Below, piece after piece: positions 8,438-17,662 of a DNA stretch of 64,000 nt (its first letter is position 1; every line of letters begins with the position of its first letter). Below the pieces are notes generated by a model. That model was not told the origin of the DNA. It made no database searches and saw only the letters and a list, made by a program, of their open reading frames with translations. The position numbers and the translations under genes were made by a program. Source of the stretch: an uncultured Lachnospiraceae bacterium (GTDB lineage Bacteria; Bacillota; Clostridia; Lachnospirales; Lachnospiraceae); contig CAJJYZ010000002.1 of assembly GCA_905197485.1 (NCBI GenBank), forward strand, positions 1 to 64,000. Direction: 5' to 3'.

Positions 8438-9361
8438 TTAGTTTCCAGCCATCTGAGCTGCTACTTCAGCCGCGAAGTCTTCGTTTTTCTTCTCAAGACC
8501 TTCACCTGTCTCGAAACGAACGAATCTCTTAACTGTTACGTTAGCGCCGTTTTCTTTCGCAACTTTTTCTACGTATTTAGCAACTGTTAAATCGCTGTCC
8601 TGAACGTAAACCTGGTCTAATAAGCAGATTTCTTTTAATTCTTTGTTGAGACGTCCAATAATCATTTTCTCGATGATATTGTCCGGTTTCTCTGGGTTCT
8701 CTTTCTTAGCCTGAGCTAATAAGATTTCTTTCTCATGCTCTAAGTAGTCAGCAGCTACTTCATCACGAGAAACGTATTTTGGAGACATAGCTGCAACCTG
8801 CATAGCTACGTTCTTAAGGCAAACTTTGATTTCATCATTGATTACATCTGTATCAGCCTCGATTAAGACACCGATTCTTCCGCCACCATGGATGTAAGAT
8901 ACTACACAACCATCAGTAACAACTTTTTCAAATCTTCTGATTCCTAAGTTTTCTCCGATTACAGAGATTTTCTCTGTGAGAACGTCTTTTACTGTCTTAG
9001 AGTTATCTGCAAGCCATGCTTCTGCCATGAAAGCATCCATATCAGCTGCTTCTGTAGCTGCTGCCTGCTCAGCAACTTCTGCTACATATGCCTGGAAATC
9101 AGCATTCTTAGCAACGAAGTCTGTCTCTGAGTTAACTTCTACGATAGCTGCAACCTTGTCATCTTTTACAACTGTTTTAACAAGACCTTCAGCAGCGATT
9201 CTTCCAGCCTTTTTCTCAGCTTTAGCCTGACCGTTCTTTCTTAAGTATTCGATTGCTTCATCCATGTTACCATTTGTTTCATTAAGAGCTTTTTTACAGT
9301 CCATCATTCCTGCGCCTGTCATTTCTCTTAACTCTTTTACCATACCTGCTGTAATTGCCAT
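8438..9361 (-). CDS. tsf: Elongation factor Ts
   Basis: Guanine nucleotide exchange factor for EF-Tu. It starts with the N-terminal UBA-like domain (VKELREMTGAGMMDCKKAL, about 7-25), followed by the TDFVAKN motif (about 79-85) and the dimerisation/core domains. At 307 residues it is the usual length. It follows rpsB by 2 bases, with its GGAGG site inside the end of rpsB, so the two are co-transcribed and probably coupled. Unlike many Firmicutes, no pyrH or frr follows; the transcript ends at a terminator. Confidence 0.98.
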   Translation of the reverse strand: MAITAGMVKELREMTGAGMMDCKKALNETNGNMDEAIEYLRKNGQAKAEKKAGRIAAEGLVKTVVKDDKVAAIVEVNSETDFVAKNADFQAYVAEVAEQAAATEAADMDAFMAEAWLADNSKTVKDVLTEKISVIGENLGIRRFEKVVTDGCVVSYIHGGGRIGVLIEADTDVINDEIKVCLKNVAMQVAAMSPKYVSRDEVAADYLEHEKEILLAQAKKENPEKPDNIIEKMIIGRLNKELKEICLLDQVYVQDSDLTVAKYVEKVAKENGANVTVKRFVRFETGEGLEKKNEDFAAEVAAQMAGN

Positions 9362-9363
9362 GA

Positions 9364-10107
9364 TTATTCCTCCACTGCTTCTACTGCTTCTTCAGCAACT
9401 TCTTCGTATACTTCCTCACCTGTTGTACCCTGGTTAGCTTCGATAACAGCATCTGCCATCTTAGCAACGATTAATTTAACCGCTCTGATAGCATCGTCGT
9501 TACCTGGAATTACGTAATCTAACTCTTCTGGGTCACAGTTTGTATCAGCAATACCGATTAATGGAATTCCAAGTGTATGTGCTTCCTGTACACAGATTCT
9601 TTCTTTCTTAGGGTCTACTACGAAAATAGCGTCCGGAGCTTTCTTCATATCTTTGATTCCGCCTAAGTTTTTCTCAAGTTTTTCCCATTCTTTTTTGATT
9701 GCGATAACTTCTTTCTTAGGTAAAACATCAAATGTTCCGTCTTCTGCCATTCTCTCGATATCTTTTAAGCGGGCAATTCTGCTCTGGATAGTCTTGAAGT
9801 TTGTAAGCATTCCACCTAACCATCTCTCGTTAACGTAGAACATTCCACATCTCTCTGCTTCTGTTTTGATAGCATCCTGAGCCTGTTTCTTTGTTCCTAC
9901 AAAAAGGATTGTTCCACCTTCTGCTGCGATGTCAGAGATTGCTTTGTAAGCTTCGTCTACTTTTCCTACAGATTTCTGTAAGTCGATGATGTAGATACCA
10001 TTTCTCTCTGTGTAAATGTAAGGAGCCATCTTAGGGTTCCATCTTCTTGTCTGATGTCCAAAGTGAACACCTGCTTCTAAAAGCTGTTTCATTGAAATAA
10101 CGCTCAT
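9364..10107 (-). CDS. rpsB: 30S ribosomal protein S2
   Basis: Small-subunit protein needed to load S1 or its functional equivalent and for initiation. VHFGHQTRRWNPKM and FVGTKKQAQDAI are family signatures. The C-terminus is a long acidic tail. The start at 10107 (MSVISMKQ) is chosen from a GGAGG site 8 bases upstream; an in-frame ATG at 10122 lies before that site. It heads the rpsB-tsf operon behind a structured leader. Confidence 0.98.
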   Translation of the reverse strand: MSVISMKQLLEAGVHFGHQTRRWNPKMAPYIYTERNGIYIIDLQKSVGKVDEAYKAISDIAAEGGTILFVGTKKQAQDAIKTEAERCGMFYVNERWLGGMLTNFKTIQSRIARLKDIERMAEDGTFDVLPKKEVIAIKKEWEKLEKNLGGIKDMKKAPDAIFVVDPKKERICVQEAHTLGIPLIGIADTNCDPEELDYVIPGNDDAIRAVKLIVAKMADAVIEANQGTTGEEVYEEVAEEAVEAVEE

Positions 10108-10137
10108 TTTTAAATCCTCCATTTGGTTTTTTACTTC

Positions 10138-10200
10138 CGTATGCTTCTACTCCCCAAAACCGTCTGCGTTTTACGGCACCATTGAGGCTCACCACATACG
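10138..10200 (-). promoter_or_regulatory. Structured 5' leader of rpsB, possible autoregulatory element
   Basis: The leader has an outer CGTATG/CATACG pair (10138-10143 with 10195-10200) enclosing an inner hairpin (CCGT 10160-10163 with ACGG 10173-10176, and an alternative AAAAC/GTTTT pairing). It sits just upstream of the ribosome site. S2 mRNA leaders that bind S2 are known in other bacteria; assignment here is inference. Confidence 0.4.
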
Positions 10201-10362
10201 TGTTTTTTTGCAACATGAATATTATAGCATAGGAAATCTGCAGAAGCAAGCCTTTTTCCTTGACAGGCTCTTAAATTTCCATCGATTTCCTACTATTTTT
10301 TTCTGAAAATATAATATAATATCTATCCAAATTACCGGTCGGAACAGAATTTAAAAAACTTT

Positions 10363-10400
10363 AAGGGAGGATTTGACTCATATGAGTCAAATCCTCCCTT
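10363..10400 (-). terminator. 38-nt perfect palindrome, terminator after the NlpC/P60 gene
   Basis: A 19-bp perfect stem with no unpaired loop bases (left arm starts AAGGGAGGATTTGACTCAT). On the minus strand it is followed by TTAAAGTTTTTTAAA. It lies 18 bases past the stop of the hydrolase gene. The GGAGG inside the stem is not a ribosome site. Confidence 0.8.
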
Positions 10401-10417
10401 GTTTGAAAGCTTTCTTA

Positions 10418-11680
10418 TTACCAATATCTACGAATTGCAAGAATTGATTTGTAAGTAGCTGAACTTACCTTGATTCCTCCCTTTGGATATGGGTCCGGAT
10501 TGGATGCATGTACAATCTCTCCATTGCCAATGTAAATCGCAACGTGTCCGCTATAACAGATTACATCTCCCGGCAGAGCATTCGAGATTCCTCCGCTGAC
10601 AGCTTTTCCTCCGCTTCTCTGTGCGCTGGATGTTCTAGGAAGTCCTGAAATTCCACAAAGCGCATGAATCTGTTTTGTAAATCCGGAACAGTCGATACCG
10701 TCTGTCAGACTGTTTCCGCCATATTTGTATGGATTTCCAACATATTTTAATCCTGTGCTAGCAATCTGCTGTCCCTTCGAAGTATTGGACGGCTTATCCG
10801 GCTTCTCAGATGGTTTCTCCGGTTTGTTATCATCCTCTGACGGCTTGCTCGGCTTATTCGGTTTACTTGGTTTGTTTGGTTTTGTATCATTATTTCCTTC
10901 GTTTCCTGAAGGCTTGTTCGGCTTACTCGGTTTCTCAGACGGTTTACTGCTGCCTTCATTCTTACCGTCCTCGGAATCACCTTTATTCGAAGAGCTGCTG
11001 TTAGAGTTCCCTTTTGACTCTTCGATTTGTTCTTTCTCAATCTGTTTTGACTCTTCTTCGATTCGTCTTGCTTCTTCCTCCGCCTGCTTCTGCGCTTCTG
11101 CAAGCTGTACGTCAAAGTCTGCCATCTGGCTTCTCATTGTAGACAGTGTGGATTGCAGGCTTTTCTCTTCAGCAGAATATACGTCAGCCAACGCTTCCAT
11201 CTGCTTCTTCTCTTCTTCTAATCCGCTTTTCAGCTGCGCAACCTGTTCTTTTACCTTCGCGTACTCTTCCAACTGTTCTCTGTCATATGTATGTACATTC
11301 TGGATATATTCCGCGCGGTTCAAGAGTTCTGTAAAACTTCCGGAACCAAGAAGCGCCGCAAGTTCGCTTCCTTCTCCTTTTTCATACATATATTTAATAC
11401 GAATCATCATCTCTTCGTACTGCTTCTGCTCTTTCTTCTGTGCAACCTTCAAATCTTCATCTGCCTTTTGAATTGCGGCTTCCTGATTCCGAAGGTCACC
11501 TTTTAATATCTCGAACTCTGTAAGCAACTGTGTCAGCTGATTGCTTGTACTGTCAATCGCCTGCTGCGTCTGTGCCTTTTCCTGCTTAATCGCATCGATA
11601 TCCGGCGCTGCTGAAACCGGCATAACAACCAAGGAACCTGTAATTGCTGCTACCACAATTGTCTTCCCAATTCTATTCAT
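10418..11680 (-). CDS. Secreted NlpC/P60 peptidoglycan endopeptidase with coiled-coil N-terminus
   Basis: Cell-wall hydrolase that probably cuts stem peptides during growth or division. A signal peptide (ends near VSAAPDID) is followed by a long coiled coil (about 25-215), as in PcsB/CwlO proteins. A low-complexity linker of KPS/KPN repeats (about 225-300) precedes the NlpC/P60 domain with catalytic Cys331 (GIDCSGF), His in SGHVAIYIGNG, and a downstream His. The start at 11680 follows AGGAGG; the ATG at 11701 overlaps that site and is rejected. Coiled-coil hydrolases of this type usually need FtsEX-like activation, which is not visible here. Confidence 0.9.
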   Translation of the reverse strand: MNRIGKTIVVAAITGSLVVMPVSAAPDIDAIKQEKAQTQQAIDSTSNQLTQLLTEFEILKGDLRNQEAAIQKADEDLKVAQKKEQKQYEEMMIRIKYMYEKGEGSELAALLGSGSFTELLNRAEYIQNVHTYDREQLEEYAKVKEQVAQLKSGLEEEKKQMEALADVYSAEEKSLQSTLSTMRSQMADFDVQLAEAQKQAEEEARRIEEESKQIEKEQIEESKGNSNSSSSNKGDSEDGKNEGSSKPSEKPSKPNKPSGNEGNNDTKPNKPSKPNKPSKPSEDDNKPEKPSEKPDKPSNTSKGQQIASTGLKYVGNPYKYGGNSLTDGIDCSGFTKQIHALCGISGLPRTSSAQRSGGKAVSGGISNALPGDVICYSGHVAIYIGNGEIVHASNPDPYPKGGIKVSSATYKSILAIRRYW

Positions 11681-11820
11681 TGAATCTTTCCTCCTAATCA
11701 ATTGATAACGATTTATTAAATAAGATTTAAAAAATTCGTAATATATCTACACATCTTTATATATACTACATTTTGCGGTCTCTTGCAATACTTTCCTCAA
11801 AAATATTCCTCTATTTTGCA

Positions 11821-11850
11821 AAAATGGAAGCGGTTCCCCACTTCCATTTT
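11821..11850 (-). terminator. Rho-independent terminator after degV
   Basis: A perfect 10-bp stem (AAAATGGAAG / CTTCCATTTT) with a 10-base loop lies 8 bases past the stop of the DegV gene. Confidence 0.8.
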
Positions 11851-11858
11851 CAACACAT

Positions 11859-12722
11859 CTATCTTTCATTTCCCATAAAAAATACTGCCAGAACTCCAGG
11901 TCCTGTATGGCTTCCGATAACAGAGCCGATTCCATGAATGATAACCTGTTTGATTCCAAACCGTTCCTCTAGAAGAGATTTCAAATACAAAGCATCTTCC
12001 TCACAATCTCCATGGGTAATCATGCAGACACTGTTGTCGTAATCTCCCATCTGCTTTTCCATCCGGTCTACCAAATTGACGATGGATTTCTTACGGCCTC
12101 TTTCCTTCCCGATTACCATAAGTTTCCCTTCATTGTCCATATGGATAATCGGCTTAATCTTCACCATCGTTCCGAGAACTGCAGTCGCCTTGGATACGCG
12201 TCCTCCACGATGTAAATGGAACAAATCATCCACCGTCACATTATGGCAGATGTGAAGCTTATTTTCTTCCACCCAGGCTGCAATCTCTTCCAAAGACTTC
12301 CCCTGTTCCTTCAACTCAAGCGCCTTATATAGAAGCAATCCTTCTCCCATGGACGCGCACAAGCTATCAATCACAACCACTCTTGCCCCCGGATAGTCCT
12401 CCATCAATTCTTCTCCTGCAATTCTGCAGCTATTGTACGTTCCGCTAAGTCCGGATGAGAATGCAATGTGAAGAATGTCCTTTCCTTCTTTCACAATCTC
12501 CTCGAAGACTGCGCGCGCTTCCTCAGGATTCACCTGCGATGTCGTAGGAAGAGAACCGTTTCTGATTTTATCGAAAAATTCTTTTCCTGACAAACCATCC
12601 ATATCCTGGTAAGTCACACCATCAAGTATATAGGATAAAGCCAATACAGTAACGCCTTTTTCTTCTAAAAAGTCTTTTGGCAAATCTACTGTGCTATCTG
12701 TTGTTATCACAAATTCTTTCAC
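11859..12722 (-). CDS. DegV family fatty-acid-binding protein
   Basis: A 287-residue cytoplasmic protein with the DegV start ITTDSTVDLPKDF, the SGLSGTYNS motif and a HRGGRVSK segment. Family members (FakB) bind fatty acids and present them to the kinase FakA; no FakA gene lies in this window. The start is GTG at 12722 behind GAGGAGG. It is transcribed alone, ending at a strong terminator. Confidence 0.9.
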   Translation of the reverse strand: MKEFVITTDSTVDLPKDFLEEKGVTVLALSYILDGVTYQDMDGLSGKEFFDKIRNGSLPTTSQVNPEEARAVFEEIVKEGKDILHIAFSSGLSGTYNSCRIAGEELMEDYPGARVVVIDSLCASMGEGLLLYKALELKEQGKSLEEIAAWVEENKLHICHNVTVDDLFHLHRGGRVSKATAVLGTMVKIKPIIHMDNEGKLMVIGKERGRKKSIVNLVDRMEKQMGDYDNSVCMITHGDCEEDALYLKSLLEERFGIKQVIIHGIGSVIGSHTGPGVLAVFFMGNER

Positions 12723-12795
12723 TTTCTGTACCTCCTCGCAAGTCTACATTTATGCACATTCTACTCCTTTTCCGTACAAAAAGCAATTCCTCCGA

Positions 12796-14166
12796 CTAAT
12801 TTAATTTGATATTCAGATAATTTCTTCCGGACAACGTCTTATTACATGCAAGCGCTAAAATAACAATGACGCATCCTGCTAAAAATCCCACCCAGTTAAA
12901 CGCCGCCGTCAATACGAGTAAAATCAATCGCATGAATTTCAACGCATATCCAAGTTCAAAGTTTGGCTGCGTATAGTTGGCAACCGCAACAAATGCCATA
13001 TACAGCATGACCTCACTATTGAACCATCCGGATTTTACCGCGAATTCTCCCATCACAATACCGGCAATCACACTAAGCGGAGTGCTCAACATACTCGGCG
13101 TGTTCATGGCAGCTAACCGCAGCCCATCGATGGACAACTCCAGGATAAGCAACTGATAGATAAGAGGAATATTCTGGACATCCTGAATCAGCACAAACTC
13201 AAAAGGCTTCGGAAGCCACTGCGGATTTAGCATAAACAGCAAAAATAGCGGAGTTGCGAATACCGTTGCAATCGTAATCAACGCTCTGGAAAACTTCAGA
13301 TAGACGTTTGTCACCGTCGGAAAGTAATAGTCATTCGCCTCCTCAATCATATCGAAAATCGAAGTCGGAAGTATCATTGCCGACGGAGAATTATCTACCA
13401 GAATGACGATTTTCCCTTCCAGCAGGCACGCTGCCGCCGTATCGGGGCGTTCTGTAAACTTGAATTTTGGAAACGGATTGAACCATTTTCTCTTAAATAA
13501 CTCCTCTGCCAGACTCTGCTGATTCATCCGCAAGTCCCCCACATCGATGGCATTTAGTTTATTCGTAACGTTTCTCAAAAGTTCCTGGTCCACCCGGTCA
13601 GACATATAGGCAATCACAACGTCCGAGCGGGAACTCGTTCCAATATCCATCATCTGCATGACAAGATGCGGGTCGCGGATTCTTCTTCTCATCAACGCCG
13701 TATTGAATACTACCGTCTCCACGAATCCATCTCTGGAGCCGCGGAGAGACTTATCCTTATCCGGCTCTTCCACACTTCTCGCCGGATAGGTGCGGCAATC
13801 CACTGCAATACAAGCCGTATACCCTTCGATAAAAAAGCAGGATACTCCGGACAGAACATTGCGAAGTATCTGGTCAAAATCTCCCAAAATATCGACCTCC
13901 ACATACGGAATAAACCTTTGCGAAAATGTGGTTGCATCCTCCGGCATATCATACGGGTTAATTCCCATCATGGAAGTCATCAGCTTCTGCATCGTGTCAT
14001 CCTTCGTAAACCCATCAATAAAATAGAAGGAACTCTTCTTCCCTCCGATTTCAATATCTCTTCGAATGATATCAAAACTCTCATCTACCGGAAGAATCCG
14101 GTTCATATATGTGACATTCTGTTCCAAAGAACTCATCACCGTTCTTGTCGTAATCTTCTCTACCAT
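12796..14166 (-). CDS. GerA-family spore germination protein, SpoVAF-like
   Basis: A 456-residue protein with a large N-terminal soluble half and about five C-terminal membrane segments (from about residue 290). FKFTERPDTAAACLLEGKI and VLVDNSPSAMILP are conserved GerA-family motifs. Lack of an adjacent GerB/GerC-type gene and the overall pattern favour SpoVAF over a germinant receptor A subunit. It shows the host is a spore former. It is monocistronic as far as can be seen, and is expected to act in the inner spore membrane during germination. Confidence 0.85.
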   Translation of the reverse strand: MVEKITTRTVMSSLEQNVTYMNRILPVDESFDIIRRDIEIGGKKSSFYFIDGFTKDDTMQKLMTSMMGINPYDMPEDATTFSQRFIPYVEVDILGDFDQILRNVLSGVSCFFIEGYTACIAVDCRTYPARSVEEPDKDKSLRGSRDGFVETVVFNTALMRRRIRDPHLVMQMMDIGTSSRSDVVIAYMSDRVDQELLRNVTNKLNAIDVGDLRMNQQSLAEELFKRKWFNPFPKFKFTERPDTAAACLLEGKIVILVDNSPSAMILPTSIFDMIEEANDYYFPTVTNVYLKFSRALITIATVFATPLFLLFMLNPQWLPKPFEFVLIQDVQNIPLIYQLLILELSIDGLRLAAMNTPSMLSTPLSVIAGIVMGEFAVKSGWFNSEVMLYMAFVAVANYTQPNFELGYALKFMRLILLVLTAAFNWVGFLAGCVIVILALACNKTLSGRNYLNIKLN

Positions 14167-14227
14167 ACTTTTCCTCCACGAATCATTCTCTGATTAGCGT
14201 TGCCATTTTCGGAAAAGCTATACAAAA

Positions 14228-14255
14228 AGGATGACCGGTAAATTCCAGCCATCCT
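14228..14255 (-). terminator. Terminator of the nrdD-nrdG-dut operon
   Basis: A short stem (AGGATG 14228-14233, CATCCT 14250-14255) is followed by TTTTTG on the minus strand, 19 bases after the dut stop. Confidence 0.65.
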
Positions 14256-14273
14256 ATAGCATTTAAAATCTTT

Positions 14274-14789
14274 CTATGCGTTTGTCGTACTTCCAAGTCC
14301 GCCGTTTCTCACAGTCTGCACATCATCATCCATCGTGATTCCATATTCCACAAAAATTCCCTGCATGAATCCGGTTCCGGCAGCAAGTTCCACCGTCTTT
14401 CCCTCATTGGTATCATTCGTAATTTTTGCGAAAATATGTCCTTCATTGTCAGAATAAAAATAATCGCTGTCGATAATTCCTACTGTGTTATTCAATTGCA
14501 GGCGATATTTGAAACCGAGTCCACTTCGCGGATAACATTTGAGCACCCAGTTTTCTTCCATCTCTACCCGGATTCCCGTCGGAATCTTCACCGTTTTCCC
14601 AGGCTCAATCACGAAATCTACCGGTGCATAAAAATCATATCCAGCCGACCCGGACGTCGCCCGTTTCGGAAGCTTGATTCCATCATAAATCTTCTGAAGT
14701 TCTTCCTCTTTGATATCTCCAAACGTGTCTCTCCAGCCTTCTTGAAACTGTTCCAAACTTACTTTATGAAATTTCGCTATTCTTTTCAT
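14274..14789 (-). CDS. dut: dUTP diphosphatase-family protein
   Basis: Hydrolyses dUTP to dUMP and pyrophosphate. The five trimeric dUTPase motifs are present in order: SAGYDFYAP, PRSGLG, NTVGIIDSDYF, GFMQGIF and the C-terminal glycine-rich RNGGLGST. At 171 residues it is longer than the common 145-150, with an N-terminal extension and an insertion after motif 3 (YSDNEGHIFAK). It follows nrdG by 38 bases and shares its terminator, so the operon both makes deoxynucleotides and removes dUTP. Confidence 0.9.
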   Translation of the reverse strand: MKRIAKFHKVSLEQFQEGWRDTFGDIKEEELQKIYDGIKLPKRATSGSAGYDFYAPVDFVIEPGKTVKIPTGIRVEMEENWVLKCYPRSGLGFKYRLQLNNTVGIIDSDYFYSDNEGHIFAKITNDTNEGKTVELAAGTGFMQGIFVEYGITMDDDVQTVRNGGLGSTTNA

Positions 14790-14827
14790 CTTGTTTTCCT
14801 GTTAAAACCCTCAAAATCTCCCGCTTC

Positions 14828-15316
14828 CTATGCATGAAGCACAACATTTCCAGATTTCAACGTCTCCTTTACATCTATTACTCTTTGGTTTGAGCTTCCT
14901 TTCCAATGAAGGCTTGCATCCTTCTTATCACATTCAAATTCTCCATCTACAAGAACGTCCACATACTGCATCAGTTCCATCCTTCGAACTTCCTCCCACA
15001 GGGAGCCGGTATACAGCCAGATTGTTTTCCCCGGAAACTTCTCTTTGATTTCTTTCGCAAGCTCTGTCACTTCATATGCATTGTTAATATGAAGCGGGTC
15101 GCCTCCGCTGAACGTGATACCGCTAATATAACTCTTGCCAAGTTCTTCAAAAATTTCTTCTTTCGCAGCCTCATCAAATTCCAGACCGCCGTTCGGGTCC
15201 CATGTCACCGGATTGTGACATTCTTTACAACAATGATTGCATCCGGATACCCAGAGCACGACGCGAAGCCCGTCACCATTTAGCATATCATCTTTTGTAA
15301 TATTATGGTATCGCAT
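14828..15316 (-). CDS. nrdG: Anaerobic ribonucleoside-triphosphate reductase activating protein
   Basis: Radical SAM enzyme that installs the glycyl radical on NrdD. The C-x3-C-x2-C iron-sulphur motif is seen as GCNHCCKECHN, followed by the FSGGDPL glycine-rich SAM motif. The start at 15316 (MRYHNITKDD) lies just past the nrdD stop, with an AAGGAAG site in the end of nrdD. The longer in-frame start at 15358 overlaps nrdD and is rejected. Translation is probably coupled to nrdD. Confidence 0.95.
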   Translation of the reverse strand: MRYHNITKDDMLNGDGLRVVLWVSGCNHCCKECHNPVTWDPNGGLEFDEAAKEEIFEELGKSYISGITFSGGDPLHINNAYEVTELAKEIKEKFPGKTIWLYTGSLWEEVRRMELMQYVDVLVDGEFECDKKDASLHWKGSSNQRVIDVKETLKSGNVVLHA

Positions 15317-15317
15317 C

Positions 15318-17438
15318 TTACATACTCTTCCTTTCTGCGATTTCAGCCATTTTTGCATCGTTCAGACGCGTATCGCCTTTCACGCGGGAATAAGACAGAT
15401 ATCCGTTCATACGGTCAATCTTCGTCAAGTTCTTACTTCCGCATTTCGGACAGACATCCATGGAAAGTTCTTCGTGTCCGCAGTCATCACAGTATGCCAA
15501 CGACAGATTGACTCCTTCATAGAAGCCCATATCCATCGCACGACGCACAAGCGACTTGATGGCTTCCACGTTATAGTTAATCGGATATTTGACATACTGA
15601 ATCTTTCCGCCATTGCACAAATCCCAGAATCGCGCCTCCAAATCCTGTTTCTCAATCGGAGTCAAATCTTCTGTCACATGACAATGGAAGCTGTTGCTTA
15701 CATATTCTCTGTCGGAAACGTTCTCTACAATTCCATATTTCTTGCGGAACTGCTGCACCTGAACGCCGCATAAGTTCTCAGCCGGTGTTCCGTAAATTGC
15801 ATACAAGTGTCCGTCTTCTTTCTTGAACTCATTAACTTTCTTGTTGATATATTCCAAAGTCTTAAGGGCAAATTCCCCGTCTTCTACGAGAGATTTCTTA
15901 TTGTGAAGCTGCTGCAATTCGTTCAGCGCAGTAATACCGAAAGATGCTGTCGCAGACTTCAAAAGCGGTTTAATCTTATCGTAAAGTCCGAGATGTCCAC
16001 CATAGAATCCTCCCTCACAATATGCAAGAGGGTTCGTGGAAGCTTTCATCTCGCCCAAATATTCATAAGTGCGGATATGAAGCTGACGAATCAATTCCAG
16101 ATAATAGTCCAACACTTCAAAGAAATCCCGGTTCTCCTGTTTTGCCTTCGCATAAATCATCGGCAAATGAAGGCTTACCGCACCGATGTTGAATCTTCCT
16201 ACGAAGACCGGTTTATCATGTTCATCTGCCGGGTTCATTCCGCCTCTCTCATACCAAGGAGACAAAAACGCCCTGCATCCCATCGGACTGATAATCGCGC
16301 CATACTGTTTGTACATGCTTGCCACATATCCTTTTCCGGTCAGACTCAGCCAATCCGGATACATCGTCTTTCTGGAACAGTCGATTCCCGCTTCAAATAC
16401 GTCCTCCAATGGTTTCCCCGGTCCATGGAGATTCTCATCATACAAAAATACAATCTTCGGGAATAATACAGGTTTCTTGTGATCTTCTTTTCCCTGGCCG
16501 TTTTTCCGCACTTCCAGCATCTTGATTGTCGCTAATTTCCCGTATTTGCTTGTATTCGTTCCGGAAGTCACCGTAATAAACGGATAATCTCCGCGGCTGG
16601 ATGATACGGAATTGAATTTATATTCCCATCCCTGGAATCCCTGCTCCATCTCCTTTTCTAAGTCCTTCCAGGCAATCTCCTCCGCCTTCGCTTCCGAAAG
16701 ACCAAGACTTCTATATTTTTCCAAATGAATTTTATGTGATTTTTCTGCATAAGGTTCCAGAATATCATCCACGCTTGGCACTGTAAATCCACCGTACTGC
16801 TGGCTTGCCGCGCTCAAGACAATATCTCCGATAACATCAAATGCTACGTCCAATGTCTTCGGCTCATTGTACCAGAGATTTCCCATCTCGAATCCACCGC
16901 TCAATACGTTTTTCACGTCGAAAAGACAACAGTTCATCGTATCTCTTCTCGCTGACATATCATGAATATAAATATACCCTTCGCGAATCGCCTGTATCTC
17001 CTCCACTGTCAGGAAAAATTTCTTATACAGTTCCTTATTCAGCTCATTAAAAATCAAGCTTCTCTTTGTAGAGACAAGCGCGCTGTCCGTATTACTGTTC
17101 TCCTTGTCCCCTATGTACATGATGGACTGGCTTTTCTTGTAAACCTCGTCCAGCATCTGTACGAAGTCCTGTTTGTAATTTCGATAGTCTCTGTAACTTT
17201 TGGCAACCATCGGATTCACTTTCTCAAGCGCGCCCTCCACCACGTTATGCATCTGTGCAATCTGAATCTCTTTCACGCCCATATTCTTCACTGCATCTTC
17301 TACAAACTTACAAATATATTCCAGTTCTTCATCCGTAAACTTAATCAAGGCGCGGTATGCGGACTTGTTCACTGCAATGACTACCTTCTGTACGTTAAAA
17401 TCTTCTTTCGTTCCGTCTTTTTTTACTACTTTAATCAT
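15318..17438 (-). CDS. nrdD: Anaerobic ribonucleoside-triphosphate reductase
   Basis: Oxygen-sensitive class III reductase producing dNTPs. An N-terminal ATP-cone (about 1-90) is followed by the glycyl-radical barrel. The C-terminal zinc site (CDDC...CPKC) and the radical glycine in RMNGYLSY (Gly679) are present. The start at 17438 is set by AAAGGAAA upstream; an earlier ATG at 17465 lies before it. It forms one operon with nrdG and dut. Upstream, an AATAT-CT-ATATT dyad (about 17500) is only vaguely NrdR-box-like. Confidence 0.97.
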   Translation of the reverse strand: MIKVVKKDGTKEDFNVQKVVIAVNKSAYRALIKFTDEELEYICKFVEDAVKNMGVKEIQIAQMHNVVEGALEKVNPMVAKSYRDYRNYKQDFVQMLDEVYKKSQSIMYIGDKENSNTDSALVSTKRSLIFNELNKELYKKFFLTVEEIQAIREGYIYIHDMSARRDTMNCCLFDVKNVLSGGFEMGNLWYNEPKTLDVAFDVIGDIVLSAASQQYGGFTVPSVDDILEPYAEKSHKIHLEKYRSLGLSEAKAEEIAWKDLEKEMEQGFQGWEYKFNSVSSSRGDYPFITVTSGTNTSKYGKLATIKMLEVRKNGQGKEDHKKPVLFPKIVFLYDENLHGPGKPLEDVFEAGIDCSRKTMYPDWLSLTGKGYVASMYKQYGAIISPMGCRAFLSPWYERGGMNPADEHDKPVFVGRFNIGAVSLHLPMIYAKAKQENRDFFEVLDYYLELIRQLHIRTYEYLGEMKASTNPLAYCEGGFYGGHLGLYDKIKPLLKSATASFGITALNELQQLHNKKSLVEDGEFALKTLEYINKKVNEFKKEDGHLYAIYGTPAENLCGVQVQQFRKKYGIVENVSDREYVSNSFHCHVTEDLTPIEKQDLEARFWDLCNGGKIQYVKYPINYNVEAIKSLVRRAMDMGFYEGVNLSLAYCDDCGHEELSMDVCPKCGSKNLTKIDRMNGYLSYSRVKGDTRLNDAKMAEIAERKSM

Positions 17439-17642
17439 AAACGCTTTCCTTTCTGTCACATTCATCCAACCAAGAAATTCTTAGAACTTCCCACAAACAA
17501 TATCTATATTTAGTATCTCTTTCTCATTCAGAGCACCATCTATAGTAACACCACTCTGTTTTTCAGTCAATATCCTATCACAGAAAATTTACACTAATCA
17601 TTCTAACACGTTCATCCTCATTATACCAGTCCAAAAATAAAA

Positions 17643-17660
17643 CAGGTCAGAAACGACCTG
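17643..17660 (-). terminator. Terminator after the DUF1648 membrane protein gene
   Basis: A CAGGTC/GACCTG stem with a 6-base loop is followed on the minus strand by TTTTATTTTT, immediately after the stop at 17663. Confidence 0.75.
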
Positions 17661-17662
17661 CT

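Noticed and set aside
10725..11471. 248-residue plus-strand frame rich in Phe, Leu, Gly and Ser
   Set aside because: It is the reverse complement of the KPS/KPN linker and coiled coil of the NlpC/P60 gene; low-complexity shadow.
17490..17520. NrdR-box-like AATAT-CT-ATATT dyad upstream of nrdD
   Set aside because: Only the AT core fits; the ACAC/GTGT ends of the consensus are missing and no second box at the usual spacing is clear.
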